Positions 44,244 to 56,099 are shown, counted from the stretch's first letter. The stretch is 64,000 nt of DNA from Myrmaecium sp. VS I D KN 1 (GCA_019775845.1 JADQAV010000002.1:310001-374000); one strand, 5' to 3'. Notes: generated by a model from the letters alone, not told the origin. Translations and numbers: made by a program.

Positions 44244-46944
44244 CTACAAGAAAGGAAACCCCTCCTCAGTAAAAGGGACGAGGAACGGATCGAGATCACC
44301 GCTGAAGTCAAAAAGACTTGCGTCGGCGGTGAACTGTTGGAACGAGGAACGATATCAGCAAGGACACTTACAGATGAGAAAACAACGAGAGAGGAACTCA
44401 CATTCAACATTCCCGTATCCAGGCCCCCCATCCCCAGCCCCACCCCCAACGCCACAGGATCAGGCAGCGTGCCCGCCGACACCGCAACATCATCCACAGC
44501 AGTCTCATCCGCAAACCCCCCCTCCCCCTCCCTCTCCCCCTCCCTCTCCCTCTCCCTCCGCCTCAACCCCTCCACCGCCCTCCCCACCGCCTCCCCAACC
44601 GCACACCTCTCCTCCCCCACCCCCATCGACGTCACAGCAGCCGCACCCATCAACTCCCCCCCATCCAATCCCCCCTCCCCACCCACCTCCCCCGCCGCCC
44701 TCGCCCCCCTCCTCCCCCGCAGCCGGCGCCAATGCACCTCCAAATTGCGTCGCAGATTCGCGCGCATGCGACGCTCCGCCTCCTCGCGGGTGCCGCCGGC
44801 GCGCGCCACCTGGACCAGGTCGAGCGCCATCCGCAGCCAGCCCACCACGCGCCAGTTGCCGGACGTACTCTCGCGCGCGCCGTCGAGCAGCAGGCCGATC
44901 GCGGCGTTCTCGACCAGCGACGCCAGGGCGGCGTGCTTAGAGGCTTCGAGGTGGGCGAGGGGGCCCGGAGCCGGGATGCTGGAGGGGGTGGTGGTGGTGG
45001 TGGAAGGAGAGGGTGGGGAGGGCGAGAGACGCACCTGTGTGACAAGCTCCCAGCACACGCCGAACCCGGCGGCGGCGACGTCCTTGCCGAAGCCGCCGAG
45101 GCCGATGGAGAGGCCGGCCGCGTCGTCGTCGCAGGGTCCCGTGCGCGCGGTCGGGTTGCGGATGGGTGGTTTGCCGCCGCCGCTGCTGGGGGTGGAGGTA
45201 GAGATCGAGCGGCGCATGGCCGCGTCGATGAGGCTGAGGATCGCGACGGAGGAGTCGAGGAGCCGATGGCGGGAGTGCAGGTGGCGTGGGTCGAGGGAGG
45301 AGAGGGGCGCGTAAGGACGGTGCAGGGCGAGCTGGGCTCGGTGGAGGAGGATGAGGAGATGAGTGGGCGTGAAGCTGTCTGGGTGGGACTGGTGGAGCGC
45401 CCAGGCTTCGGCGAGAAAGGGCTGGAGGGCGGTGTCGAGCGTGAGGACGGTGGCGTAGGAGGCGGGCTGCGGGCCGTTGATGGCGGCGGCGATGTTCGTG
45501 CGGAGGGGCAGCGAGCGCGAGAGCAGAAGGAAAGCGGTTGTTTGGGTGTAGACGATTGAGGGCTTGGGCGGGGGAAGTGAGGGCATGGTTGGAGTTATCT
45601 CGGCGTCGTCGACGTGGAGGGGCGTGGCAGTGGTGTAGTCAGCGCTGTTGACATGGATGGGCATGCCGAGGTCGAGAGAGGTCTGGAGGTCCAATTCGAG
45701 GATGGTATACCACAGACGGCGACGCATCTCGGCATGGAATGGCGAGACGCGGACGTAGGTGGTGGGATCCTTATGCAGGCCCATTGCAAAGGCGGTGCGG
45801 ATAGCCATCCCGGCGGTGATCCAGGCGTGGTCGCTGTGCAGGCCGTTGGCCTCGTAGGCGAGCAGGTGGAGACAGGAGATCTGGAGGAAGGTGAGGCTGA
45901 GGTGGGCAGCCTTGGTGTGCTGGATGGTGAGCCAGGTCCAGACGGCGTTCAGCCACGTCGGGATGGGGTCTTTCGGGTGATTGACGGAGACCGTTTCGGA
46001 GACGTAGCAGGAGCTGTTGCCGCAAATCGCGAGGAGAAGAGCCAGGAACTGGCCACTGGCAAGCTCTGGCTGAAGGTGGTACTGGGCGTATTGCTCCTGA
46101 AACGTGGGGATGTGAAGGATGCGATGAACAGACTCGCCAATGTCGAGGTACAAGTCGATGAGCTTGTCTAGGTGGGGGCGCGGAGGCAGGAGATCTCGCA
46201 TGACCTGCATATGCTGCATTTCGGCCGGGGACAACTTGCTGATGCGCTCCTGACCCTGCTGCCACATGGCGCGCTTGACGGTGTTGAGCGCAGCGACTTC
46301 ATCGGATTTGGAAGTGCTGAGAAAGTTGGCGATGTCTTCGAACTGGAAGAGGTGTGAATGATACGTTCGTGTAACTTAAGACCTTAGGGCTTTACCTGCG
46401 ACAAGAAGATGCCAATATTACTTCGACCGCGATACGTCGTGGTGTCGTTCTCGCCGCGCAAAATTTCCTTGGGCTTGACGACGGTCCTGCCATCAAGGGG
46501 GCTCACAAACTTATCCACGCCATAGCTACCATACCAGTGCAGGCCATGGTACGATTCATCACGGTGCTCTTCAGACGCAGGCTCGCTCCTCTCATTCAGA
46601 CCGTCCACAACCGTCTCGCTATGCGGCGGGAGGGCGTGCGGACTGGGCTGGGCGCGGAAGATGAACTGAGCGGAGCGGCCAGGCGAGGCGAGGCTGGTGG
46701 GGGTGGGGATGCGGTAAGACGGCGCGGCTCCTCCCGACGCCGCCTGCGCGGCTGACCTCCCGCCTTCCGCCGGCCCCTGCAGATGTTCCACGGCATAGGT
46801 GCAGCCATTCCCGCGGCCGGAGCGGACGCACTGGGAGCACGGGCGGGTCAGATCGCAGCGGATCTTGCGGAGGCGGCACTGCGAGCACGCTTTGACGACG
46901 CGCTTCCGACGCTTGGCACCGGCTTCAGTCACGGGCGCATCCAT
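44244..46944 (-). CDS. Zn2Cys6 transcription factor (Fungal_trans type)
   Basis: Nuclear regulator of 859 residues. Exons are 46944-46396, 46342-44402 and 44333-44244. The DNA-binding cluster is VVKACSQCRLRKIRCD followed by CSQC and a final Cys: residues 20, 23, 30, 36, 39 and 48, with a slightly long last spacer of eight. The second exon begins FEDIANFLSTSKSDEV, then has the middle homology region of the PF04082 type (KLIDLYLDIGESVHRILHIP, ISCLHLLAYEANGLHSDHAW, RRRLWYTILELDLQTSLDLG). The last exon restores an acidic-aromatic tail (SLFDFSGDLDPFLVPF) that could activate transcription. Residues about 540-760 are low-complexity. It is divergent from a monocarboxylate-type MFS gene 416 bases away, a likely target. 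The overall plan resembles XlnR-like regulators, but the cluster differs and I do not assign a pathway. Confidence 0.92.
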
Positions 46945-47360
46945 CTGCTCGCGAAACGGAGGTCGGTCGTCGGTTGGCGTCCAGGGGGGGCAGCGGTCGG
47001 CCGAGACGGGGGTTAAGAAGTGCGCGCGTCGGGCAACGGGCTCTTAACTCCGGACCGCGTCGGCCGGCTTTTTACCCGATGCGGCTAAGATCCGCACGAA
47101 GAGATCGGTCGGCCATCGCATCTCCGCGTGCTTCACCCAAACAGGCATGGTCCACGCAGAATTGGTGACATTAGCTGATGAGGAGGCGCCCGGGGGGGTC
47201 AAAACATATAAGGAAAAGAAAAAAGTACCCCGTCGATGGAGTTTCACAGCTTCGTCTCTCCAGCGACTCTGTCCTCTTCTTCAGCCTTCACCCGACCGAC
47301 CCCTTTCCCATCCGTTGCTTTCCTTCAATCACCCCCCACTCAGGCCCCCATCGCAAAAAC
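46945..47360. promoter_or_regulatory. Divergent promoter with CGG-N7-CCG
   Basis: Shared promoter region of the second Zn2Cys6 gene and the MCT-like MFS gene. It contains inverted CGG triplets seven bases apart (47082-47094) and a CGG-N1-CCG at 47051-47057. Inverted CGG half-sites are the classic target of Zn2Cys6 dimers, so self- or pair-regulation is plausible but unproven. A long C/T-rich leader precedes the MFS ATG. Confidence 0.45.
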
Positions 47361-48821
47361 ATGGCCGCCGCCGTGACCAACGACGCGCCCACGCCGAGGC
47401 TGAGCCAGGAGGACCTGGATGTCGAAAGCAAGGCGGAGGACAAGGTCGACACCACCGCGGTGCCCGTCGACGAAGAGCGACCCAAATCCGCCGGCGATGG
47501 CTCGTTCAGCAACGGCGGCGACCCAGAAAAGGCTGAGCCTGCCGCCGCCGCGCCCTCTCACTTCAACCCGGCCTCCTTCCCCGAGGGCGGCAAGCAGGCC
47601 TGGCTCGCCGTGATCGGCGGCGCAGCCACCATGCTCGCGACGTTCGGCTACCTGAACGCCTTCGGCGTCTACCAGGAGTACTACCAGACGCACCAGCTCG
47701 CCGACCACACGCCGGACGACATCAGCTGGATCGGGAGCGTGCAGATCTTCTTCCAGTTTGCCGGAGGCTTCGTCGGCGGCCCGCTGTTCGACAAGTACGG
47801 GTTGGTGGTGAGTGGACGAGCTCTCTTATACTCAAAACCATCGCGATGCTAATTCCACCCCTTCTAGGCCTTCACCCCCGCCGCCCTGGCCTACACCCTC
47901 TCCATCATGATGACCTCGCTCTGCCACACGTACTGGCAATTCTTCCTCGCGCAAGCGCTGCTGGGCGGCCTCAGCATCGGCCTGATCTTCTCGCCCGCCC
48001 TCGCGATCGTGAGCCACTACTTCTTCCGGAAGCGGGGGATGGCGCTCGGCCTCGTCGTCGCCGGCTCCTCCATCGGCGGAGTCATCTTCCCCATCATGCT
48101 GAACCGCTTGCTCTACCACCACCGCCTCAGCTTCGGCTGGAGCGTCCGCATCTGCGGCTTCCTCGTCCTCGCCTGCCTCCTCTTCGCCGCCAGCGTGATG
48201 AAGCCGCGGCTGCCGCCGAGCCGGAAGAGCGCCGACTGGGCCGCCCTGCGCCGGCCCGTCTACCTCCTCACCCTCCTCGCCGTCTGGTTCCTGATCTGGG
48301 GCATGTTCGTGCCGTTCTTCTACCTGCCCTCCTTCGCCGCCGCGCGCGGCATGAGCTCCACCCTCGCCCTCTACAGCGCCGCCATCCTGAACGGGACCAG
48401 CTTCTTCGGCCGGCTCGGCGCCGGGATCATGGGCGACCGGATCGGCGTGTACAACATCCTCATCGGCTGCAGCGCCGCCTCCGCCGTCCTGCTCTTCTGC
48501 TGGCAGCGCGTCGTCTCCAACGCCGCCATCCTCGTCGTCGCCGCCCTGCTCGGCCTCGTCGTCGGCGGTATCGTCAGCCTCATGAGCGCCTGCGTCGCCA
48601 AGATCACCCGCAACCCCGGCAGCATCGGCTTCATGCTCGGCGTCAGCACCGGCCTTTGGGGCTTCGCCGGCCTCAGTGGTCCCCCCATCGGCGGCGCCAT
48701 CATCGACGCCAGCGGCTGGGCCGCCGTCGGCGACTATGCCGGCGCCTGCCTGCTTTTCGGCAGCTTCGCCCTGGCTGCCGCGAAGTGGGCCGGCCATGGC
48801 AGCCTGTTGGGCGTTTTCTAA
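47361..48821 (+). CDS. MFS transporter, monocarboxylate (MCT/MCH) family
   Basis: Plasma-membrane carrier of 466 residues. Exons are 47361-47807 and 47868-48821, with a 60-base intron between KYGLV and AFTPAAL. A hydrophilic N-terminus of about 75 residues precedes FPEGGKQAW, the MCT family signature at helix 1, then FGYLNAFGVYQEYYQTHQL. The central segment FSPALAIVSHYFFRKRGMALG matches the helix 4-5 region of fungal MCH proteins. There is a large cytoplasmic loop between helices 6 and 7 and about 12 helices in total. Yeast members carry riboflavin (Mch5) or unknown solutes, and in moulds such carriers often sit in catabolic or metabolite clusters. The divergent Zn2Cys6 neighbour is its probable regulator. 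Confidence 0.92.
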
Positions 48822-51167
48822 GACCTCCCCTCCCTCCTCGGCGTGGTCTTCTCTCCTGGGAGACATGATATTCCTATTAGAGATAATGCATTGGGACCGG
48901 CAATCAGTGGACCTATGTATAAATTCAATCCCACCAGCTAGTATCGAGATCATACATCATATTGTTGATTTTCGTTTCCCATGTCATGACATTGGGGCGA
49001 CACGGGCATATGGCGGAGTTTTCATTTTCGGCTGTAAGATAGATTCACTCTTGGAGAACGTTCGCAATACCCTGCACCATTGAATAGATGGCTTCTCTTC
49101 TCTTGTCAGCCCCCTGCTGCTTATTTAATCCGGTTTTATTCTTTTTTTACTCGCAACCGGGGACGAATCCTCTTACGAACGAAGCCAATCCACTTCGTGT
49201 GGTCGGGAATGTCATTTGATAGCATCCGCATATCACCCTTGCCATTCCAATCTGGAATGTATCCTGGCACTTTGGGGAGTATAAGGCCCAGACTCGGTCG
49301 TTTCGGCTTGTAATACGTTCGCGCCAGCTCACGTCCCGAACTCTGTCACCGATGGCTATAAATAAGCCGGTCTTTCCAGAACGCGGACGCTTCTCTCGCA
49401 ACCTTTCGTTGGTGGCAGTGACGTTGGACGGCTGGGGATGATGGCCATGGGTGTTCCGTGAGGCCAGACAGTGCCCCAGTTAACGTTGAGATCGTTCCCA
49501 TATCGAGCAGCGTTCTGCTTTCCTGGCCTTGCTTCCGTCTATTCGGTGCCGGCCAAACAGACGGCTGCATTCACCTCATTCCACCATGTCTATTCTCTGC
49601 CGGTCGGTTTCGTCTGGAAATAGCATACGATAGCATGGAGGCGCAGCTGTTGTAGACGCACTTTATCACATCACACCGCCTCTGAGACGGGAGGAATGAA
49701 TAGGAGCAAACAAAAAACAAGGTTTAGAAAATGCTTTTTCTTTCCTCTTCAACGTGGCACCCTCACGATCGACGAAGATACCAGTGTAGCCCCGTCTGGA
49801 ATGGCCAGAAAGTGACCTTGCATGTATTCATAGAAGAGGGTGGCTGTTGTAGTCGGCAGTTTTCCGAGACGCAGTCAACGCAATCAACCCGAGGCTGAGC
49901 AGTGTCAGCGTTGACCAATCATCATGCTCGCGGGGGGGAAAGTACCTGCGACCAGAACAGACAAGGCTTCGTTATCTCTGCGGGGAGAAGGTCGTAACCA
50001 ATCAAATCCCAGAGAGTTCATGTACAGCCTTGATGCGAAGATGCGCACAGCCTAGAGAAAACGACAAACCAAACATCCGCCCAAGGAAGACCAGGATAAA
50101 GGTGGAAATCAGGGGCCAGGGCGGTGACCTTAGCGTCGCATCTCGTAACGACGAGTCTTTCCGGGGGGGATGTCTGCCGAGGCATTGCCGTGAATTTATG
50201 TAAGAACAAGAGCCTCCGTTCGCCAGCCTGTGCTCCGGTGTCGGCAATTGCCCGGGCGGGCTGTTGAAGATCTTCGCTGTGTGGGGCCAGGGACAGAGGC
50301 GGACAGGGGACATGGGGAAGTTTGGGGCATATCTGATGGCGCTACTCGCGGAGATGCTATCCGTGTGTACGAAAGATAATTCTTGCCTCCGCTCGACAGC
50401 TTCGCGGAGTGGATCATCGGCCGTGTAGCTACAGCCGAAGGTATGACCATGGTATGGTCCCCGGATAGGCTGAGGCTGTATTCTCTTGCGTTGCGTACCC
50501 TCGGCGTTATCTGGCTGCTCGTGGCTAACGTGACGTTAACGGAGAGTATGCTTGTCTGCGGCAGAGAAAGAGTAGCTAATCTTCCACTAGAGTCTTAACG
50601 CGAGTAAACATATCCTGTGTGGCTAGAATAGAAAGGTTCTGTCACCATCGCTCGCTCGCTGACAAGGGTGCGTAGAGACTGCCCCGTTTCAAGATCGGCG
50701 AGCGTAGGAACGGAGAGGAGAGCTCCCGGGAGGCTAGGTCGAAATACGTACAGGCGTGATAGGCGCGGGATATTAGAGATGTGAAACGCCGAGCACTCGA
50801 TTTGTGCCCAATCGTCGAGGTGGAGGTGATAGCTTTTTCATGCTGCGCCCGGACACCAAAAAAAGCATCCAGATACAGAAGTCCTGTCTCCACTGTCATC
50901 ACGGGCCCTAGCCAGGGGATGAACGGCAGAAGCCCTGCCGCTTGCCCAATGATGTCGTTAGGGACGTAACCTGCTCTCCGTCACTGGCCCCGGTAATAGG
51001 AGCAGTTTTCATTGCTGTGGGTTTCGAATCCGATATGATTGTGCTCCTGCCCTGCGTTGCAGACGGGTGAAATATAAAGCTCCGTAGTCCCGCTCCTGGA
51101 TTTCCTCTTATGCATGCCCGATTGCGTGCGCATCACTTTCCCTGAACCTATCTGAGTTCTTGTCGCC
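48822..51167. other. 2.3 kb intergenic stretch, no gene seen
   Basis: Only short unsupported frames on both strands, with mixed composition. A GGTTTCGAATCC word near 51024 resembles a tRNA B box, but no tRNA folds around it. The right end contains the promoter of the PD40 protein gene. Confidence 0.45.
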
Positions 51168-53120
51168 ATGCGCCCGATCCTCAGCATCATGGCGGGCGCT
51201 AGCCTCGCCGTGGGTATGATCATGCCCTCGACAGGTGATTCAGGCAATCTCGAGCTTGGCTTCGACACCATGTTCAAAGCGCGTTCCGCCCGCGGACTTC
51301 CTGCTCTCGGCAAGAAGGGCGCCTTTCTAATGAACAGGATCGCCCCCTCTGTCTCCGAACTGTATATCGCGAATGCCGATGGCAGCAACGAGCGCCGGCT
51401 GCTCGGCAACGAGTCCAGATTCGACTATCACGCATCCTTCTCCCCGGACGGGCAATGGATCACCTTCACTAGCGAGCGCAACGGGGACGGCAACGCTGAT
51501 CTCTACCGTTGCCGATCGGACGGCACCGGTTTGGAAAAGCTGGTGGCGACCTCGTCAGTCGAAGATGCCGGTGTTATGTCTCCTGACGGCAGTAAGATCG
51601 CCTATGTCTCGACGGCCAACGGATACAAAGCGAACATCTGGGTCAAGGATCTCAACACCGGCGACCAGTACAACTTGACCAACACCAACGCAGTCAAGGG
51701 CAACACGAGTCTCCCAGACGGCCACTTCCGGCCGAGTTGGTCGCCGGACGGGGAATGGATCGCGTTCTCATCGGACCGCAACACCCAATGGCGCGGCCAC
51801 GGTAACGGGACCGGATGGGAACACACCCAGGAACTCTCCATCTATGTAATCCGGCCCAACGGCACCGACTTTCGCAAGCTGGCGACGAAATCGGGATACT
51901 GCCTCGGCTCTCCCAAGTGGTCGCCGGACGGCAAGCGCGTTGCCTACTATGAGCTCACCACTGAAAACACCTGGGGCGCGCACCGTCCGGAATCTGTCGC
52001 CAGCGTCACCGGCCAGATCGTCTCCGTCGATTTCGCAACCGGCACCGACCGCGTGGAACACACCACCGGCACCGGGCTTAAGATGTGGCCGCAGTACATC
52101 TCGAATGATACGATCGGCTACCTTCTCAAAGGCACCGACAATGAAGGCATCTACTACGCCTCCACTTCGGGTGCCAACCACACTGGCTTCCTCGGCACGT
52201 TCCGCTCCCCCTCCTGGTCTCCGGACGGTCAAACTCTCGTGTATGAGAAGCAAAGCTTCACGCCCGTCCGACCAATGGAGAAATCGCTCTACTCCTGGGA
52301 TCCGGAGTGGGACTATCGCTTCACGGACGTATTCCCGATGCTGTCTCGACAGGGGCGGTTGGCCATCACCCAGAAGCAACTGGGCAACAGCTCCATTGTG
52401 AGCATGGATCCGTCTGGGAACAACGAAAAGATGGTGTTCGATACATTTTCAACGAACACGTTGAATGCGTCACTCGTGAGCCAAGGGCTCGCTGGTGCTT
52501 TCCAGCCCGCCTGGAGCCCGGACGGCTCCTGGATTGCCTTTGGGCTGGGGGCGTGGTTCCAGTCGCGAGCGACGGGCAAGGCGCGCATCTACCGCGTCAC
52601 TGCGAATGGATCCTACTACGAAGCCCTCACGGATGGGACGGTACACTCGGGCTTTCCAAGCTACAGCGCTGACGGTCGATACCTGGTCTACCGGGAGTGG
52701 GGTCTGCGATACGGATTGCGGCTGCTGGATTTGGAGACGAAACAGATGACGTTCCTGACAAACGCGACCGACAATTTGCCTGGCTGGAGTCCGGATGGGG
52801 AGCGCATCGTGTTCACGCGGAAGGTGAGCTACACCAACTTTGACGTCTGCACCATTCGTCCCGATGGGACGGATCTGCCGGTCCTCACGTCGAGCGGTGC
52901 GAATGATGCGCATGCGGTTTGGAGTGCGGATGGACGGATCCTGTTCAGCACGGGCATGTATGGGTTTCGCGAAGAGGCGGCCGGGTACGACCAAACGTTC
53001 CAACCGTACGGACAGATCATGGTGATGGAAGCAGACGGGAGTGGAAAGAGGCTGTTGACGGATAGCATGTGGGAGGACTCGATGCCATTGTATATTCCGA
53101 ATGAGTATCTGGTATCCTAA
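51168..53120 (+). CDS. Secreted TolB-like PD40 beta-propeller protein
   Basis: Single-exon gene of 650 residues. A hydrophobic N-terminus (MRPILSIMAGASLAVGMIM) is a likely signal peptide. The rest is a chain of about nine PD40/WD40-like blades. Each carries an (S/W)SPDG or SADG core followed by a hydrophobic strand (for example FSPDGQWITFTSERNG, WSPDGEWIAFSSDR, WSPDGKRVAYYE and WSPDGERIVFTRK), interleaved with YIANADGSNERRLL-type repeats. Such propellers are common in bacteria (TolB, DPP-IV N-domains); in fungi, stand-alone secreted versions are annotated as TolB-like and are uncharacterised. No hydrolase domain follows the propeller, so it probably binds rather than cleaves. The lack of introns and the bacterial style of the repeats would fit an old transfer from bacteria, but that is inference. 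Several N-glycosylation sequons are present. Confidence 0.85.
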   Translation: MRPILSIMAGASLAVGMIMPSTGDSGNLELGFDTMFKARSARGLPALGKKGAFLMNRIAPSVSELYIANADGSNERRLLGNESRFDYHASFSPDGQWITFTSERNGDGNADLYRCRSDGTGLEKLVATSSVEDAGVMSPDGSKIAYVSTANGYKANIWVKDLNTGDQYNLTNTNAVKGNTSLPDGHFRPSWSPDGEWIAFSSDRNTQWRGHGNGTGWEHTQELSIYVIRPNGTDFRKLATKSGYCLGSPKWSPDGKRVAYYELTTENTWGAHRPESVASVTGQIVSVDFATGTDRVEHTTGTGLKMWPQYISNDTIGYLLKGTDNEGIYYASTSGANHTGFLGTFRSPSWSPDGQTLVYEKQSFTPVRPMEKSLYSWDPEWDYRFTDVFPMLSRQGRLAITQKQLGNSSIVSMDPSGNNEKMVFDTFSTNTLNASLVSQGLAGAFQPAWSPDGSWIAFGLGAWFQSRATGKARIYRVTANGSYYEALTDGTVHSGFPSYSADGRYLVYREWGLRYGLRLLDLETKQMTFLTNATDNLPGWSPDGERIVFTRKVSYTNFDVCTIRPDGTDLPVLTSSGANDAHAVWSADGRILFSTGMYGFREEAAGYDQTFQPYGQIMVMEADGSGKRLLTDSMWEDSMPLYIPNEYLVS

Positions 53121-53525
53121 ATAGGAGGACAAATGTATTCTCTTGAATTCCTCTGCCGAGAATGTTATATGTGAGAGCTTTCATAGAGTGCAACTGATGG
53201 AAGACGGTCAGCCTTCATACTGACCAGACGAAGGGAAGCTACTCCGCTCCGTATGAGTCCGTTGCCTGCGCTTCAGCAACCTACCAGCCCGGGCTGCACT
53301 TCATGCCGCTCTGCCACTCCAAAGTAGTGAATCACTTCCGATCAGATCCGGTCAACGCACCGACGCGGTAAAGGTGTTCCGTCACCTCCGCCGCCGGGGA
53401 CAGGTGAAGCGGCATCGGTCCGAAAAGTAATATAATCTGATGGGTGAACAGCGCGAGGGTGTGGTTTGCCGCGTGAGGTAGTGATGAGTCGTTGCCAAGC
53501 GGAGCGGAGGCTTGGCAATCCATAA

Positions 53526-53534
53526 TTATCTGAT
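53526..53534 (-). promoter_or_regulatory. SreA-type GATA site (ATCWGATAA)
   Basis: The minus strand reads ATCAGATAA, a perfect match to the ATCWGATAA consensus of the fungal siderophore GATA repressor (SreA/Urbs1/SRE). It lies 160 bases upstream of the siderophore-esterase-like ATG. A weaker ATCTGATGG lies nearby at about 53437. By established knowledge this factor represses iron-acquisition genes when iron is plentiful; use here is inference. Confidence 0.6.
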
Positions 53535-53694
53535 CGCATCAGCGCAAGAGCGGTTCCGGGCCAGACGTCGGACAAGTGAGGCATTGGTCTATGGTATATG
53601 TATATACATATACTTAATTTACTAATTCTAACCACCATTTTGCAGTGACCTCGCGTTACTTCTGTGTACTTCCCTCCCTTCCCGACCCGCAGGC

Positions 53695-55001
53695 ATGTCA
53701 GCCATCGAATGGACAAGCGCCAGGCAGTGGGACCTCAAAAGTGACGAAGGGGACGTCTTCCGGATTCAGGTGTCCTGGCCTGTTGCATGGGAAGGTCCTA
53801 AGGATGTGAGGGCGGAGCTGAATATCCTGTGAGTAGTAGCATTTTCTCCTTCGTCATATGGGTTCGTGTCACTTAGCCTTTATTTACCAACCTTTCCTTT
53901 TCCTTCGTTCCCCACCCCTATATGCTGTCGGATGGCACAAGCAAGAAGTTACGACAGCGAAATACTGAGGTACTCCGTTGTCCTCATTCACGTCTAAGTT
54001 GCTACCTGCCTTCTGCTTTCTGCCTTTTACTTGGATAGCTGATAGCCCTCGTTGCCAGCACCTGAGGCGTTCACTCTCCCCTCCTTGTGCTTCCAGCCAT
54101 CGTTTCCTGTGGATGCATAACCAATAGCTCCTCTGATCAAGCCATCCATGACCTCCGCCAACCTCTTCACTGACGTCAAATCCCTTCCAGCTACTGTGTC
54201 GACGGCAATGCCTTCTTCGGCGCGGGTACGGAAATCGCCCGGCGTGCCCTCTTATTCCCAGTTCTCCAGAATTCTGGCGCTGTCCCTATCATTGTAGCCA
54301 TCGGCTACCCAAACCTCAAACTACCCTACAGCAGCCGGCGCAACTACGACCTCACGCCCCCATGCCACCAGTCCCGCCCTTGCCATCAGCCCACCACCTG
54401 TCAATGCCGGAAAGACTCCTCCTCCTCCTCATCATCATCCATAGCACCCTTTCACACCGGTGGTGCCGCCCAGTTCCTTCGTTTCATCAGCAACCACGTG
54501 CGTCCCTTCATCCGTTCCCTTTTTCCCTCCGGTCTCATCACGCACTCCACTCTCTTCGGACACTCATTTGGTGGTCTCTTCGCCCTCTACGCGCTATTTA
54601 CCTCCGCCAGCGATTCCCAGGCAGGCTTCGACGCCTACATTGCAATCTCCCCTTCCATCTGGTTCGGAGAGGCCAGCATCCTACCCTACCTTACCTCCTT
54701 CCTCTCATCCCCTGCGACGCCTGTGACGCCCAGCCTCTACCTCGGCTACGGGTCTTTGGAAGACCATCCGGAGCGCAAGCCATGGGAGAGTGACGAGGAC
54801 TGGGAGGAGCGGCGGCGCCAAGGCGAGATGCGTAAGATGGGGTTTTGGTGCGAGGAGGTGGCCGCGCAGCTGGAGAGAAGTAGACGTTTAGGCGACAGGA
54901 TGCGGAAGAAAGTATGGGAGGGCGAGGACCACGGGAGTGTAGGGTTTGTGGGGTTGCAGTGGGGGATGTTGGCAATCTTGGAGGAAGGAATGGAGCGTTG
55001 A
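53695..55001 (+). CDS. Siderophore esterase-like alpha/beta hydrolase
   Basis: Putative esterase of the IroE/PF00756 type, similar in plan to fungal enzymes that open triacetylfusarinine C or fusarinine siderophores inside the cell. Exons 53695-53828 and 54191-55001 give 314 residues. The start MSAIEWTSARQWDLKS is followed by FRIQVSWPVAW. The splice recreates LYCVDGNAFFGAGTEIARR, equivalent to the YVLDGN strand of the family. IVAIGYP precedes a Cys/Ser-rich insert (residues about 105-125, five Cys and eight consecutive Ser). The nucleophile elbow GHSFGGLFALY places Ser170, followed by YIAISPSIWF. The C-terminal GEDHGSVGFVGL supplies a catalytic His. The intron is 362 bases, the longest in the window, so an extra small exon inside it cannot be excluded. 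No secretion signal is seen, consistent with cytosolic action. Confidence 0.85.
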
Positions 55002-56099
55002 AAGGAGCGCTTGGTGGGTTTCTAAGAGTGGTTGAGGGAAGTGCTAAGGTAGGGGAGGTAGGTCTGATAGGACTGTAAAAGACCGTCTCCAAGCGCGGCC
55101 TCGACATTAACAATGTGTTTCTCAATTGCCTTTCACAGTAGGAATACCCGATACTAGTGGTATATTGAATCAAAAAACTGGAGCATTGCTGGCCTCTATC
55201 CCTCTCTTTGATTCAATGGCTGCCCTTGTGCTTCTGCAGAATAATTAGTAGTGCATGGTGCTATAGACCTCCTACATTTCTGGATTCGAACATCCCTATT
55301 CCGTTTTCATATATGGGATTATCCACAGTAAGTATGACCCATGCCTGTAACAGCCTGCCTGACCTATCTCCAGTTATTGAAGATTTGTGTATCTCCACAA
55401 GCTCCTCGGGATGCTCTGACGCCTAGCGTTGCAGTGCATATCACATACTGTATATACGTGTAGTCATATTGTGGACCTAGGTATCTTCGGAGGAGCATTA
55501 CTCACGAATGTGTGTACAAGATAGCCTGTACAGCACCACCTTGCCCACTCTCAGGCACACATGAGCATGCCTCTCGTTGCTCAGGCTTCCACGGAACGTA
55601 AGCGGGGTGCCTTTCACCTCTCGACGTCAACGTAACGTCTTCACTTCACCTCATCCTCACCAAACATGGCTTCAAAACCCCCAGGTCATTCAGACGCCTC
55701 GACTGTTTAGAATGGTTTTAATCGAGACAACCGTCCGCAAAGCATAAATAACCAGGAAAAAAGCCCGTGCAACTCCTTCAAAAGACGGATGACCATCGAT
55801 CTATACTCGATCAATCGAGTTGTACACGAGGAGCTCAAAGGCTAGTTACATGGCGTATATGGAAGACCTGTTCTTCATTGATCAAAGTACCCATTCCTCT
55901 CGCATCGTCTCGAGAAACAAGTGGACCCAGACTGATTAAGCGCTTTGCTTCAGATAAGAGTTGACAGTTGAACGGAAATCGTGATCCTGAGTATTAACCC
56001 AGACATCAAAGCGTCTCTTTCAACTTATGGCGGACCCCGTCCGAGCCCAGAGGAGGAGGTGAAGGAGGAGGAAAGATCAAAATCCCGTAGACTCCGTTT
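55002..56099. other. Intergenic, no gene recognised
   Basis: Convergent region between the esterase and the broken zinc-finger gene. AT-rich in its centre (55430-55470), with short frames only. No repeat family was recognised. Confidence 0.5.

Noticed and set aside
55270-55300. Minus-strand GTTCGAATCC box B-like word
   Set aside because: No pairing T stem, anticodon arm or acceptor stem could be drawn around it.
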